Assembly (NCBI GenBank): GCA_034112285.1 | Contig: JAWUVP010000087.1 | Coordinates: forward strand, 1-24,300 | From: JAWUVP01 sp034112285 | GTDB taxonomy: Bacteria > Pseudomonadota > Gammaproteobacteria > JABDGN01 | Reading direction: 5' to 3' | DNA length: 24,300 nt | The notes under the pieces: generated by a model | Databases searched by the model: none | What the model saw: only the letters and a program-made list of their open reading frames with translations | Told to the model about the DNA's origin: nothing | Part shown: one piece after another, positions 1-7,259 of the stretch | How positions within the stretch are numbered: the first letter of the stretch is position 1 | Layout: each line of letters opens with the position of its first letter | Position numbers and translations under genes: made by a program

Positions 1-679
1 CGTCTTGCTCGCAGCGCAAAAAGACGTTGGTGTTGAACTCATCGGCAAGGCTTGATGGCAAGGTGCACTGCTGCTCGCTGCGCATCATTTCAATTAAGGC
101 CAGTTTGCTGGTGATCGCTTGATTGTTTGGCTCTACGGCGAGACCAAAGCGCAAATTTTGTTCGGTATATTCATGACCACAATAGACTTGTGTCTCTGCG
201 GGGAGGGCGGCTAATCTTTGTAATGAAGCGTAAAGCTGGGCGTGCGTACCCTCGAAATTTCGCCCGCAGCCGGCGGCAAAGAGAGTGTCACCACTAAATA
301 GCATCTCATGGCCAAAATAGGCGATGTGTCCATCTGTGTGGCCTGGCACATGCAACGCGGTGAGGCTTAAGCCCAACTCGGCAATTTGAAATGATTGCCC
401 ATCGGCCAATTGAACCGAGGCCTGGCTTACCGGCTCGTGCGCACCAGCATAGATGGGGCAGTCGCTGTGCTGGCTGAGGGCCTCTAAGCCATTAGTGTGG
501 TCATAATGATGGTGGGTCACTAAAATCGCGGCCAGCTCTAATTGCTGGGCTTGCAAAAATGCTATCACGGGCTCGCTGGCGCCTGGGTCCACAATAACCA
601 CTTTGCCAGGAAATGTCTGAGAGGTTATTGCCCAGATATAATTGCTTTCTAGGGCTGAAATTGGCGTTAATTCAAACAT
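1..679 (-). CDS. gloB: Hydroxyacylglutathione hydrolase (glyoxalase II), C-terminus cut by window edge
   Basis: Hydrolyses S-D-lactoylglutathione to D-lactate and glutathione, the second step of methylglyoxal detoxification in the cytoplasm. I translated 226 codons reading from an ATG at 679 down to the window edge with no stop. The protein opens like GloB (MFELTPISALESNYIW). It carries the metallo-beta-lactamase metal site T-H-H-H-Y-D-H, with H56, H58, D60 and H61, then a VPGHTDGH block, a FSGDTLF block and a CGHEYT block, all diagnostic of glyoxalase II. The family is about 250-260 residues, so roughly 30 residues of the substrate-binding C-terminus lie outside the window. It diverges from yafS, as in E. 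coli. No Shine-Dalgarno sequence precedes the ATG, and the best promoter places the start of transcription almost on it. Confidence 0.95.
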   Translation of the reverse strand, partial: MFELTPISALESNYIWAITSQTFPGKVVIVDPGASEPVIAFLQAQQLELAAILVTHHHYDHTNGLEALSQHSDCPIYAGAHEPVSQASVQLADGQSFQIAELGLSLTALHVPGHTDGHIAYFGHEMLFSGDTLFAAGCGRNFEGTHAQLYASLQRLAALPAETQVYCGHEYTEQNLRFGLAVEPNNQAITSKLALIEMMRSEQQCTLPSSLADEFNTNVFLRCEQD

Positions 680-690
680 GTGGCTATACT
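661..690 (+). promoter_or_regulatory. Sigma70-type promoter for yafS-rnhA-dnaQ
   Basis: A -35 TTGGCG (661-666) and a -10 TATACT (685-690) are separated by 18 bp. Transcription would start near 697, downstream of the possible GTG start at 680. This favours the ATG at 722 as the yafS start. The -10 overlaps the opposite-strand -10 proposed for gloB. Confidence 0.5.
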
Positions 691-715
691 ACGCGAAGTT
701 TTTATTCAAGGTCAA
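686..715 (-). promoter_or_regulatory. Sigma70-type promoter for gloB
   Basis: On the minus strand a -35 TTGACC (715-710) and a -10 TAGTAT (691-686) are separated by 18 bp. Only six bases separate the -10 from the gloB ATG at 679, so the transcript would be leaderless or nearly so. Confidence 0.4.
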
Positions 716-721
716 GATTTA

Positions 722-1405
722 ATGCAAGACTGGCAACAACAAATCAAGCAATTGCAACAATGGTGGCAAACCCCCGCGGGTGAAAATATGCTTCGCATTG
801 AAAATGCCTTTTTACGCTCTGAACTCAATAATGTTTTTGGCTATCAGGCGGTGATTGTGGGCGGTGAAGAATATTCGCAATTAACCAATATTGTTCGCAC
901 CAGCCATTGCATGCGAATTGATCCCCTGTCGCAAGATTTCAGTCATTTGCCTGACAAAATTGATGTGATGGTATTACCACACATGTTTAGCTTTATCGAA
1001 GATTTAACACCCTGGATGCAAGCGCTCCTAGCCAAGTTAGAAACAAACGGTAAAGTGATTATAACCGGCTATCGCTATAGCAGTGTTTTAGGCTTGCAAC
1101 GCTTATTAAAATGTAAAGCTGTAGCGGATATTCCCACCGCAAAGCACAATGTAAAGGCCTTGCAACAGCATTTTATAACCAACGATTTTCAACTGGCCGA
1201 AGAAATGAACTTTGCCGCCGTGTGGGTGCGTAAACGTTTAAGTTTGTTCAACCATCAATTGAATAACGCTTTGCTGGGTAATGTGTTTGCTTTTTCCATG
1301 ACTAAAAAGCTGGCGACCGTGAAAACGTTTAAGCCTGAATGGCAAGTCAATAATATAGCGCAACAATCGAGTGTGCTAAATAGTGTGGGAGAGCAAAATG
1401 AGTGA
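722..1405 (+). CDS. yafS: YafS-like SAM-dependent methyltransferase
   Basis: This 227-residue protein sits between gloB and rnhA exactly as yafS does in E. coli, and it has the expected features: an N-terminal QQWWQTPAGENMLRIE block, a degenerate SAM-binding segment (VIVGGEE, about residues 44-50) and a VMVLPHMF strand in place of the usual motif-II region. The family is annotated as class I SAM-dependent methyltransferase; its substrate is unknown. I chose the ATG at 722. The frame is also open upstream from a GTG at 680, but that codon abuts the gloB start and lies before the predicted transcription start. The last codons overlap the rnhA start by 8 bp, implying translational coupling. Confidence 0.8.
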   Translation: MQDWQQQIKQLQQWWQTPAGENMLRIENAFLRSELNNVFGYQAVIVGGEEYSQLTNIVRTSHCMRIDPLSQDFSHLPDKIDVMVLPHMFSFIEDLTPWMQALLAKLETNGKVIITGYRYSSVLGLQRLLKCKAVADIPTAKHNVKALQQHFITNDFQLAEEMNFAAVWVRKRLSLFNHQLNNALLGNVFAFSMTKKLATVKTFKPEWQVNNIAQQSSVLNSVGEQNE

Positions 1406-1841
1406 CGTGGTGGAAATTTTTACCGATGGCGCTTGCCGTGGTAACCCTGGCCCAGGTGGTTGGGGCGCGTTGCTGCGTTGTGGCTCACATGAAAAAGAAT
1501 TACTGGGCGCCGATGCCGACACCACCAATAATCGGATGGAACTAATGGGCGCTATTGAAGCACTGCGTGCTTTAAAAAACCCTAGCAAAGTCGTGTTGAC
1601 TACCGATTCGCAGTATGTGCGCAAAGGCATTACCGAGTGGATTCACAATTGGCAGAAACGTGGCTGGAAAACTGCCGCAAAAAAACCGGTAAAAAATGCC
1701 GATTTATGGCAAGACCTTCTCGCTGTATCTGCACCACATGACATTGAATGGTGTTGGGTAAAAGGGCACAGTGGTCATGTTGAAAATGAACGGGCTGATG
1801 ATCTGGCAAACCAAGCAATTGATGAGGCAAGTAATGAATAA
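1398..1841 (+). CDS. rnhA: Ribonuclease HI
   Basis: Cleaves the RNA strand of RNA-DNA hybrids, removing R-loops and replication primers. At 147 residues it has the full catalytic set in E. coli numbering: D10, E48, D70, H124 and D134. The TDGACRGNPGPGGWG opening and the KGHSGHVENERAD block are clear, and the basic handle region (WQKRGWKTAAKKPVKN, about 85-100) is present. I start it at the ATG at 1398, which has a GGGAG Shine-Dalgarno about six bases upstream. A GTG five codons earlier is also open but lacks support. It overlaps yafS and dnaQ by 8 bp each, so the three genes form one coupled operon. Confidence 0.97.
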   Translation: MSDVVEIFTDGACRGNPGPGGWGALLRCGSHEKELLGADADTTNNRMELMGAIEALRALKNPSKVVLTTDSQYVRKGITEWIHNWQKRGWKTAAKKPVKNADLWQDLLAVSAPHDIEWCWVKGHSGHVENERADDLANQAIDEASNE

Positions 1842-2556
1842 AAAACGACAACTGTTTTTAGATACAGAAACCACCGGCTTAGAAACTCGAGATGGACACC
1901 GCATTATTGAAATAGCCTGCGTTGAAATGATCAATCGCCGCTTAACCCATAACAGTTATCACGTGTATATCAATCCCGAACGCGATATTGATGAAGGCGC
2001 TCAACAAGTACATGGCATTAGTACTGAATTTTTAGCCGATAAACCGTTATTTGCCGACATTGTCGAAGATTTTGTCCGCTTTGTGGACGGCGCAGAGCTC
2101 ATTATTCATAACGCGTCGTTTGACGTAGGCTTTATTAACCATGAATTTAGTTTGTTAAAACCGGCTGTGGGCCGCATTGAAAAGTGTTGCACCATTACCG
2201 ACACCCTAGCCATGGCGCGCAAACGCCACCCCGGGCAGCGTAATAATTTGGATGCCTTATGTAAGCGTTACGGCATTGATAATTCTGGCCGTAATTTACA
2301 TGGTGCGTTAATTGATGCGGATTTATTAGCTTCAATGTATTTGGCGATGACCAGCGGGCAAAACAGTTTGTTTGGCAAGCAAGATGAAGTGCACACGAAA
2401 AAAACCACAGCCGAGCAAGCGGCGAACCAGACGCTAGAGATAAAAACGCCCACCAACCTTAAGGTGATTCATGCTAGTGCTGAAGAGCTAGCCGAGCATG
2501 AGACGCAGTTAGTGGCGATTGAAAAAGCCAGTGGTGAGTGTTTGTGGCGGTTATGA
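1834..2556 (+). CDS. dnaQ: DNA polymerase III epsilon subunit (3'-5' proofreading exonuclease)
   Basis: Proofreads for the replicative polymerase core. The DEDDh exonuclease residues are present: D10 and E12 in LDTETTG, D97 in NASFDVGF, H156 in LHGALIDADLL, and D161. Immediately after the exonuclease domain is QNSLF (176-180), a good match to the beta-clamp binding pentapeptide. A linker and a roughly 50-residue tail follow, the region that binds the alpha subunit in E. coli. I use the ATG at 1834, giving 240 residues with GAGG six bases upstream; the frame is open further upstream inside rnhA but without support. The 8-bp overlap with rnhA suggests coupled translation. Confidence 0.97.
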   Translation: MNKKRQLFLDTETTGLETRDGHRIIEIACVEMINRRLTHNSYHVYINPERDIDEGAQQVHGISTEFLADKPLFADIVEDFVRFVDGAELIIHNASFDVGFINHEFSLLKPAVGRIEKCCTITDTLAMARKRHPGQRNNLDALCKRYGIDNSGRNLHGALIDADLLASMYLAMTSGQNSLFGKQDEVHTKKTTAEQAANQTLEIKTPTNLKVIHASAEELAEHETQLVAIEKASGECLWRL

Positions 2557-2808
2557 GCCTTGTGGTTTGATTAAGATGAATCATGGGTTTTGGTTAGAAC
2601 GGCTATATTTTCGCTCATAGAAGGGGGTAGGATGACCTGAGCTAGCCTAATAAATGACCAGTTTTGCTTTCTAGGGTAAATACGGGTACTCAGTGCATGG
2701 ATAATAAAAATAGTTGATTTTAATAGTGACATCAATAGGCTACTCCATTTGCCATCCGATTTTCTCATGATAATAGCCTTATGAGGCTAGTGAAAATCAA
2801 ATTTTAGG

Positions 2809-2836
2809 TTGCAGGTTTCAATTGCTGGCCTATACT
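2809..2836 (+). promoter_or_regulatory. Sigma70-type promoter of the small-RNA candidate
   Basis: A -35 TTGCAG (2809-2814) and a -10 TATACT (2831-2836) have a 16-bp spacer. No protein gene with a ribosome site follows; the transcript runs straight into three hairpins and a terminator. Confidence 0.5.
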
Positions 2837-2841
2837 AAGTC

Positions 2842-2987
2842 TTACCTGCTAGCTTGTTCTGCCGACCGTAGTATCTCTTCTAGTCTTTTAAATCTCGGAT
2901 TTGAAAAGCTAATAGGTGTGAATTTAATGTTAAGTAAAATTCACCAAGAGGGTAAGCCCGCGTTGTTCCTGCAATGCGGGCTTTTTA
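2842..2987 (+). ncRNA. Candidate structured small RNA, about 145 nt
   Basis: The segment lies between a promoter-like pair and a strong intrinsic terminator. It folds into three successive hairpins. The first, 2881-2911, has a stem of about 13 bp with two single-base bulges and a UCG loop. The second, 2915-2945, pairs GGUG...AAUUU with AAAUUCACC. The third is the terminator stem, 2954-2983. A short CUUACC near the 5' end (2841-2846) could also pair with GGUAAG at 2951-2956. The only open frame across it (63 codons from 2822) runs through the terminator and begins before the predicted transcript, so it is unlikely to be coding. I do not recognise the RNA family. Only one GGA is present, which argues against an RsmY/RsmZ-type CsrA sponge. 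Confidence 0.4.
2954..2987 (+). terminator. Rho-independent terminator
   Basis: AAGCCCGCGTTG pairs with CAATGCGGGCTT in a 12-bp stem with one G-U pair and a 6-nt loop. It is followed directly by a T run. The opposite strand lacks a T run, so it acts on plus-strand transcripts. Confidence 0.85.
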
Positions 2988-3031
2988 ATTTGTGGTTATT
3001 CACTCGAGATTGACCTGTGCCCTCGGGTGTA

Positions 3032-3062
3032 CGTCGCTACGCTCCTCGCCACGACGTTGTTT
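3032..3062. repeat. Dispersed repeat, copy 1
   Basis: The pattern CGTCGCTA-3 nt-TCCTCGC-1 nt-ACGACGT-2 nt-TTT recurs at 6929-6959. The ends ACGTCG/CGACGT (3031-3036 and 3052-3057) are complementary, so it is part of a palindromic unit. Confidence 0.5.
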
Positions 3063-3117
3063 CTATGTGGTGAGCTGCTGGTGAGGCTTTCAGGCTGATT
3101 TTATATTCATCTGGACG

Positions 3118-3146
3118 TTACGATCCTTGCCAATGAATGCTAGAAT
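3118..3146 (+). promoter_or_regulatory. Possible pepN promoter
   Basis: A good -10 TAGAAT (3141-3146) lies 17 bp after a weak -35 TTACGA (3118-3123). Transcription would begin about 25 bases before the pepN ATG. Confidence 0.35.
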
Positions 3147-3175
3147 TGCTGTCTTATTTATAGAAGAGGTTCGCA

Positions 3176-5770
3176 ATGTCTAGCAAAACAAAAACGTATT
3201 TAAAAGATTACCAAGCACCGGATTACCGCATTGATACGGTGACCTTGCGCTTTGATTTAGAGCCTGAAAATACCCAGGTCACCTCGACTATGCACATTAT
3301 GCGCTTGCCAAACACTGAGCCTGGTGCGCGGTTGACTCTGGCGGGTGAAAATCTTAAATTATTGACTATTACACTTGATGGTGAATTGCTGGCGCTTGAG
3401 CAGTATCAAATTAATGATAAGGGACTAACGATTTTTCACTTGCCCGAGCAGTGTGAGCTGACCATTGTGAACACGATTAATCCGCAGGCGAATACGGATT
3501 TGGAAGGGTTGTTTATATCTGGCGGTAATTTTTGCACGCAGTGCGAGCCGCATGGTTTTCGCCATATTACTTATTTTCTCGACCGGCCCGATAATTTATC
3601 GCGTTTTACCACGACTTTATTTGCTGATAAGGCAAAGTTTCCTATTTTATTGTCAAATGGTAACTGCATTGATAGTGGTGATGCACCAGAGGGACGACAC
3701 TTTGCCACCTGGGAAGATCCCTTCTTAAAGCCGAGTTATTTGTTTGCCTTAGTCGCTGGCACATTAGATGTGCTCGAAGATGAATTTACCACAGTGTCAG
3801 GGCGTAAAGTCGAATTGAAAATATTTGTTGACGCTGGCTGTGCCGACAGAGCAGAGCATGCGATGGAGTCCCTTAAATTATCCATGCGCTGGGACGAAGA
3901 AAAATATGGCCGTGAATATGACTTAGATATTTTTATGATAGTCGCCGTGCGTGATTTCAATATGGGCGCTATGGAAAATAAAGGTTTAAATATTTTCAAT
4001 AGCAAATATATTTTAGCCAATCCTGAGTCAGCTACCGATGTGGATTTTGAAAATATTTTGGGCATTGTGGGACATGAATATTTTCATAACTGGAGCGGAA
4101 ACCGCGTTACCTGTCGTGATTGGTTTCAATTAAGCTTGAAAGAAGGTTTCACCGTGTTTCGCGATCAAACCTTTACCGCCGACCATACATCGGAAGCGGT
4201 GAAACGTATTGATGACATTGTGTCAGTGCGTACCTATCAATTTGCCGAAGACGCTGGCCCTACTGCACACGCCGTGTTGCCAGAAGCTTATATTGAAATG
4301 AATAATTTCTATACCATGACGATTTATTACAAAGGTGCAGAATTAATTCGCATGTACCACACCTTGCTGGGGCCAGAAAAATACCGTGAAGCTACGGATT
4401 TGTATTTCGAACGTCATGATGGCGGTGCGGTAACGATTGAAGAGTTTGTTAAATGCATGGAAGAAGTGAGCGGGCGTGATTTATCACAGTTTCGTTTATG
4501 GTATCACCAAGCTGGTACACCGAAGCTGACGGTTACTCAAGCCTATGATGCCAAGGCAAAAAAATATCATTTAACCATCAAGCAGCATGTGCCGGACACG
4601 CCAGAGCAAACGCGCAAAAAATCGATGCACATTCCTATTATGGTTGGTTTACTTAATGAGCAAGGTGAAGAAATTGTTGCGAATGAATTGCTTGAATTAA
4701 CCGAAGCTGAGCAAACATTTAGTTTTGATAATATTGCCAGCCAACCAGTGCCTTCCTTGCTACGTGGTTTTTCGGCGCCAGTAACGCTTGATTATAATTA
4801 CAGCGATGCTGATTTAGCGTTATTAATGGCGCACGACACTGATGTGTTTGCCCGCTATGAAGCGGCACAAACTTATGCGATTCGCCAAATTAACGCCTTA
4901 AAGAAAGCGCTTGAGCAGGGCGAAGCACCAACCGTGGGCGAAGAATATCTGCAAGCGTTAAAGCAAGTTGCTACCGCCAAGTTTGATGATAAAGCTTTGC
5001 AAGCTCTGTTACTGAGTTTGCCCAGTGAAAAATATTTAACGGGGTTGTATGTTGAGCTTGATCCTATTGTGTTGCATCAAGCGCATAAAACCCTACGCCT
5101 GAGTGTTGCCAAGCATCTAGAGCTTGTATTAAAGGCTTTATATGCTGAGAACATCGCAAAGGGTGATTATGCTAACAATGCGATTGAGAACGCTAAGCGG
5201 CGCATTAAAAATATGGCCTTGAGTTATTTAACCCTGTTAGATGATGGCCAATTAGCCAGTGAACAGTTTGCACAAGCCAATAACATGACCGATAGTATTG
5301 CGGCCTTAAATTGCTTGGCCCACTGTGAAAATAGTTTGCGCGATGAAGCGTTGCAAGCTTTTTATAATAAATGGAAGGATGAGCCGATTGTGCTGGATAA
5401 ATGGTTAAGCGCACAATCAATGGCTGACTTACCCGATGCTTTAATAAAGGTAAAATCCATATTACAAGGCAATGTATTTGACCATAAAAATCCCAACAGC
5501 TTACGCGCTTTAATTGGCGGCTTCGCGAGTGGTAACCCTTCGCAATTTCATGCGGCTAATGGCTCGGGCTACGTCTTTTTGGCGGATCAAGTGATGGCGA
5601 TTGATAAATTCAATAAGCAAGTTGCGGCTAATTTGGTCGGGGCATTATTACCTTGGCGAAATTATGACGCCAAGCGTCAGATGTTGATGAAAGAGCAACT
5701 ACAGCGCATCATTGCTGATGAGGCGTTATCTAATAATACCTTTGAGTTGGTTGAGAAGGCTATTAAATAA
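3176..5770 (+). CDS. pepN: Aminopeptidase N (M1 family zinc metallopeptidase)
   Basis: Removes N-terminal amino acids from peptides in the cytoplasm as part of protein turnover. At 864 residues it is close to the 870 of E. coli PepN. The exopeptidase GAMEN motif is at 264-268. The zinc site is HEYFH (300-304) with the third ligand E323 in the KEGF block. An IYYKGAELIRM block supplies the transition-state tyrosine. The remaining length gives the C-terminal helical repeats of the PepN subfamily. The ATG at 3176 has a GAAGAGG Shine-Dalgarno six bases upstream. It appears monocistronic, with its own promoter and no close neighbour on the same strand. Confidence 0.97.
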   Translation: MSSKTKTYLKDYQAPDYRIDTVTLRFDLEPENTQVTSTMHIMRLPNTEPGARLTLAGENLKLLTITLDGELLALEQYQINDKGLTIFHLPEQCELTIVNTINPQANTDLEGLFISGGNFCTQCEPHGFRHITYFLDRPDNLSRFTTTLFADKAKFPILLSNGNCIDSGDAPEGRHFATWEDPFLKPSYLFALVAGTLDVLEDEFTTVSGRKVELKIFVDAGCADRAEHAMESLKLSMRWDEEKYGREYDLDIFMIVAVRDFNMGAMENKGLNIFNSKYILANPESATDVDFENILGIVGHEYFHNWSGNRVTCRDWFQLSLKEGFTVFRDQTFTADHTSEAVKRIDDIVSVRTYQFAEDAGPTAHAVLPEAYIEMNNFYTMTIYYKGAELIRMYHTLLGPEKYREATDLYFERHDGGAVTIEEFVKCMEEVSGRDLSQFRLWYHQAGTPKLTVTQAYDAKAKKYHLTIKQHVPDTPEQTRKKSMHIPIMVGLLNEQGEEIVANELLELTEAEQTFSFDNIASQPVPSLLRGFSAPVTLDYNYSDADLALLMAHDTDVFARYEAAQTYAIRQINALKKALEQGEAPTVGEEYLQALKQVATAKFDDKALQALLLSLPSEKYLTGLYVELDPIVLHQAHKTLRLSVAKHLELVLKALYAENIAKGDYANNAIENAKRRIKNMALSYLTLLDDGQLASEQFAQANNMTDSIAALNCLAHCENSLRDEALQAFYNKWKDEPIVLDKWLSAQSMADLPDALIKVKSILQGNVFDHKNPNSLRALIGGFASGNPSQFHAANGSGYVFLADQVMAIDKFNKQVAANLVGALLPWRNYDAKRQMLMKEQLQRIIADEALSNNTFELVEKAIK

Positions 5771-5810
5771 CGAGATATTGCTGCGCCGAGCATTGCACGC
5801 TGCAACGTGT

Positions 5811-5825
5811 GATGCTGGCAGCATC
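5811..5825 (+). other. Short hairpin downstream of pepN
   Basis: GATGCTGGCAGCATC forms a 6-bp stem with a 3-nt loop 41 bases after the pepN stop. No T run follows, so it is at best a weak or factor-dependent terminator. Confidence 0.25.
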
Positions 5826-5914
5826 GCTTTGGAGAAATTGGTAAAGGATAAATTAAAAAGAGCCTACTTTTCTAGATTGGAAATGGGTGTGAATATATAA
5901 AAGAGAATAATAAT

Positions 5915-6883
5915 ATGAGTCTAAATACACTTGAGGCCCGGGTACGCAAGGCAAAACCTATTTTTTTAACAGGGCCTGATATTAAAATAATAAAAATTTC
6001 CATCATGGAGCATTTATCTACGCTTAATACTTCTAATGTTGAAGAACTCAAAAAATTTATAAGTGATTTCTCTAATAACGTTATTATTCGTTGTGGCGTT
6101 ATTACGGATATTTTAGAATTGGCTTATAAAGATCCAAGGTCGTTTGAGGGTTGTGCAGATGTGGGGCAAGTGGTTGCGCATGGTTTCTGCGTATGGCGTG
6201 CGACGTGTTGGCCTGATCGAGAGACGACCACCTCGCTTGATGTTCGTGCTACTGTAACCAGACATTATTTGAATCCTGCGCCAAGCTTACGGCGTTCAAT
6301 AGATAGCACCATAGAAAAACAAGATGGTTTTTTGGTGGAGATTGAGTTACTCACTTTATTGTTTGCAAAGTTACTATTAAAATTTAAGCTGCAAATCTCG
6401 ACTCCAGGTTTAGATACTGAAATTGATGCTTTAATTACTTTGACAGGCAAGTTTTCCAAAGGTTCTTACCTACGTAATGCCTTGTGTAGTGATTATTCTC
6501 GTCTGGTGACTGTTATTGCCTTAATTATGTTTGCCGTTGGTAGCTTATATTTTTATGATGCTGCTTGTACTCCTGCTTGTACTCCTGCTTGTACTGCTGC
6601 TTGTACTGCTGCGGGATCTTGTCAGTATGTTTGCGGTGGTGTTCTTGTATTGCCGATGACGGTTATGCGCTGTGTAGGCTTGCACTATAGTTATCGTTAT
6701 GGTGTCAGCCATATAGGTACGCATTTAAAGAGTAAAACGGCAGCGCAAGTATGGGACGAAGCTGAAAAGATTGCCAATGATTATATCGCACCAACTTATA
6801 CCCCGGGAAACGCATCAGGGAGGCCGCCATCACCACCAGTTTATGATGAAAACAGTCCACTAATAACAGCGCAACCTCAGTAA
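5915..6883 (+). CDS. Unrecognised two-helix membrane protein; possible secreted effector
   Basis: I do not recognise a family for this 322-residue protein. The first ~195 residues are soluble-looking and mixed in charge. Two hydrophobic helices follow at about 197-214 and 238-258, joined by a short loop made of four ACT(P/A) units (217-232) with a cysteine in each. The roughly 65-residue tail ends in a proline-rich stretch containing PPVY (307-310) and ENSPLI (312-317). In eukaryotes PPxY binds WW domains of Nedd4-type ligases, and [DE]xxxL[LI] is an endosomal/lysosomal sorting signal. Such motifs in a bacterial membrane protein suggest, but do not prove, action inside a host cell. The ATG has an AAGAGA ribosome site. 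No signal peptide is visible and no neighbour shares its strand closely. Confidence 0.75.
   Translation: MSLNTLEARVRKAKPIFLTGPDIKIIKISIMEHLSTLNTSNVEELKKFISDFSNNVIIRCGVITDILELAYKDPRSFEGCADVGQVVAHGFCVWRATCWPDRETTTSLDVRATVTRHYLNPAPSLRRSIDSTIEKQDGFLVEIELLTLLFAKLLLKFKLQISTPGLDTEIDALITLTGKFSKGSYLRNALCSDYSRLVTVIALIMFAVGSLYFYDAACTPACTPACTAACTAAGSCQYVCGGVLVLPMTVMRCVGLHYSYRYGVSHIGTHLKSKTAAQVWDEAEKIANDYIAPTYTPGNASGRPPSPPVYDENSPLITAQPQ
6561..6608 (+). repeat. 12-bp tandem repeat, four units, in frame
   Basis: Four copies of CTGCTTGTACT(C/G) lie head to tail. They encode the loop between the two hydrophobic helices of the 322-residue protein. Units 1-2 end in C and units 3-4 in G, consistent with recent slippage duplication. 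The length of 12 keeps the frame whatever the copy number. Confidence 0.9.
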
Positions 6884-7259
6884 CATAGTGCAATCTTAAG
6901 AATACAATCGTAGTCTTTGAGGTTGCCGCGTCGCTAGTTTCCTCGCAACGACGTGATTTTTGGGAGTCCGTCGTTGCGAGGCCAAACATCAGAAGAATAA
7001 TGAGGGTTTTATGTGACTACCTATTTTTTACGAAGCATAACAAACAGACCTACCCCAACTTTTAATGACTGGCTTATCCAGCAGTACGCATGCCGAGTGC
7101 TTGATACTCTCGCCCGAATAATACAAAACGTTTGTGGACAGACGGTGCATTGCACGGCGACAACAAAAACGGCTGATTTATACCCACGAGATTGGGGGCT
7201 TTTCTTGCCTTCAAAAAAACTGATGATTGTTTCTAAAAAGCGAGCTCTAAGCCAGAGAT
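6884..7259. other. 376-bp gap between convergent genes
   Basis: It contains the inverted repeat at 6929-6981. A frame opens with GTG at 7013 after a GAGGG ribosome-like site, but it runs 146 bp into pgi on the opposite strand and has no recognisable product. The pgi end has only a short 6-bp stem (7245-7264) and no clear intrinsic terminator. Confidence 0.5.
6929..6981. repeat. Palindromic dispersed repeat, copy 2
   Basis: CCTCGCAACGACG (6941-6953) and CGTCGTTGCGAGG (6969-6981) form a perfect 13-bp inverted repeat with a 15-nt loop. The segment 6929-6959 matches 3032-3062. Similar GTCGTTGCGAGG-type palindromes are widespread intergenic repeats in bacteria. Confidence 0.6.

Larger units (their letters stand above)
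2557..3175. other. 619-bp gap between dnaQ and pepN
   Basis: No convincing protein gene. It holds a small-RNA candidate with its own promoter and terminator (2809-2987), one copy of a dispersed repeat (3032-3062) and the pepN promoter (3118-3146). The stretch 2557-2800 shows only a 65-codon minus-strand frame with a weak ribosome site and no recognisable product. Confidence 0.6.

Noticed and set aside
2571..2768. 65-codon minus-strand open frame in the dnaQ-pepN gap
   Set aside because: Weak ribosome site, no family resemblance and no operon partner. I cannot support it as a gene.
2842..2987. Small-RNA candidate considered as an RsmY/RsmZ-type CsrA sponge
   Set aside because: Only one GGA is present, whereas sponge RNAs carry several in hairpin loops, and no GacA box is seen upstream.
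2822..3013. 63-codon plus-strand open frame
   Set aside because: It starts upstream of the predicted small-RNA start, has no clear ribosome site and reads through the intrinsic terminator; no recognisable product.
6705..6989. 94-codon minus-strand frame
   Set aside because: Antisense to the 322-residue membrane protein and starts inside the inverted repeat; no ribosome site or family match.
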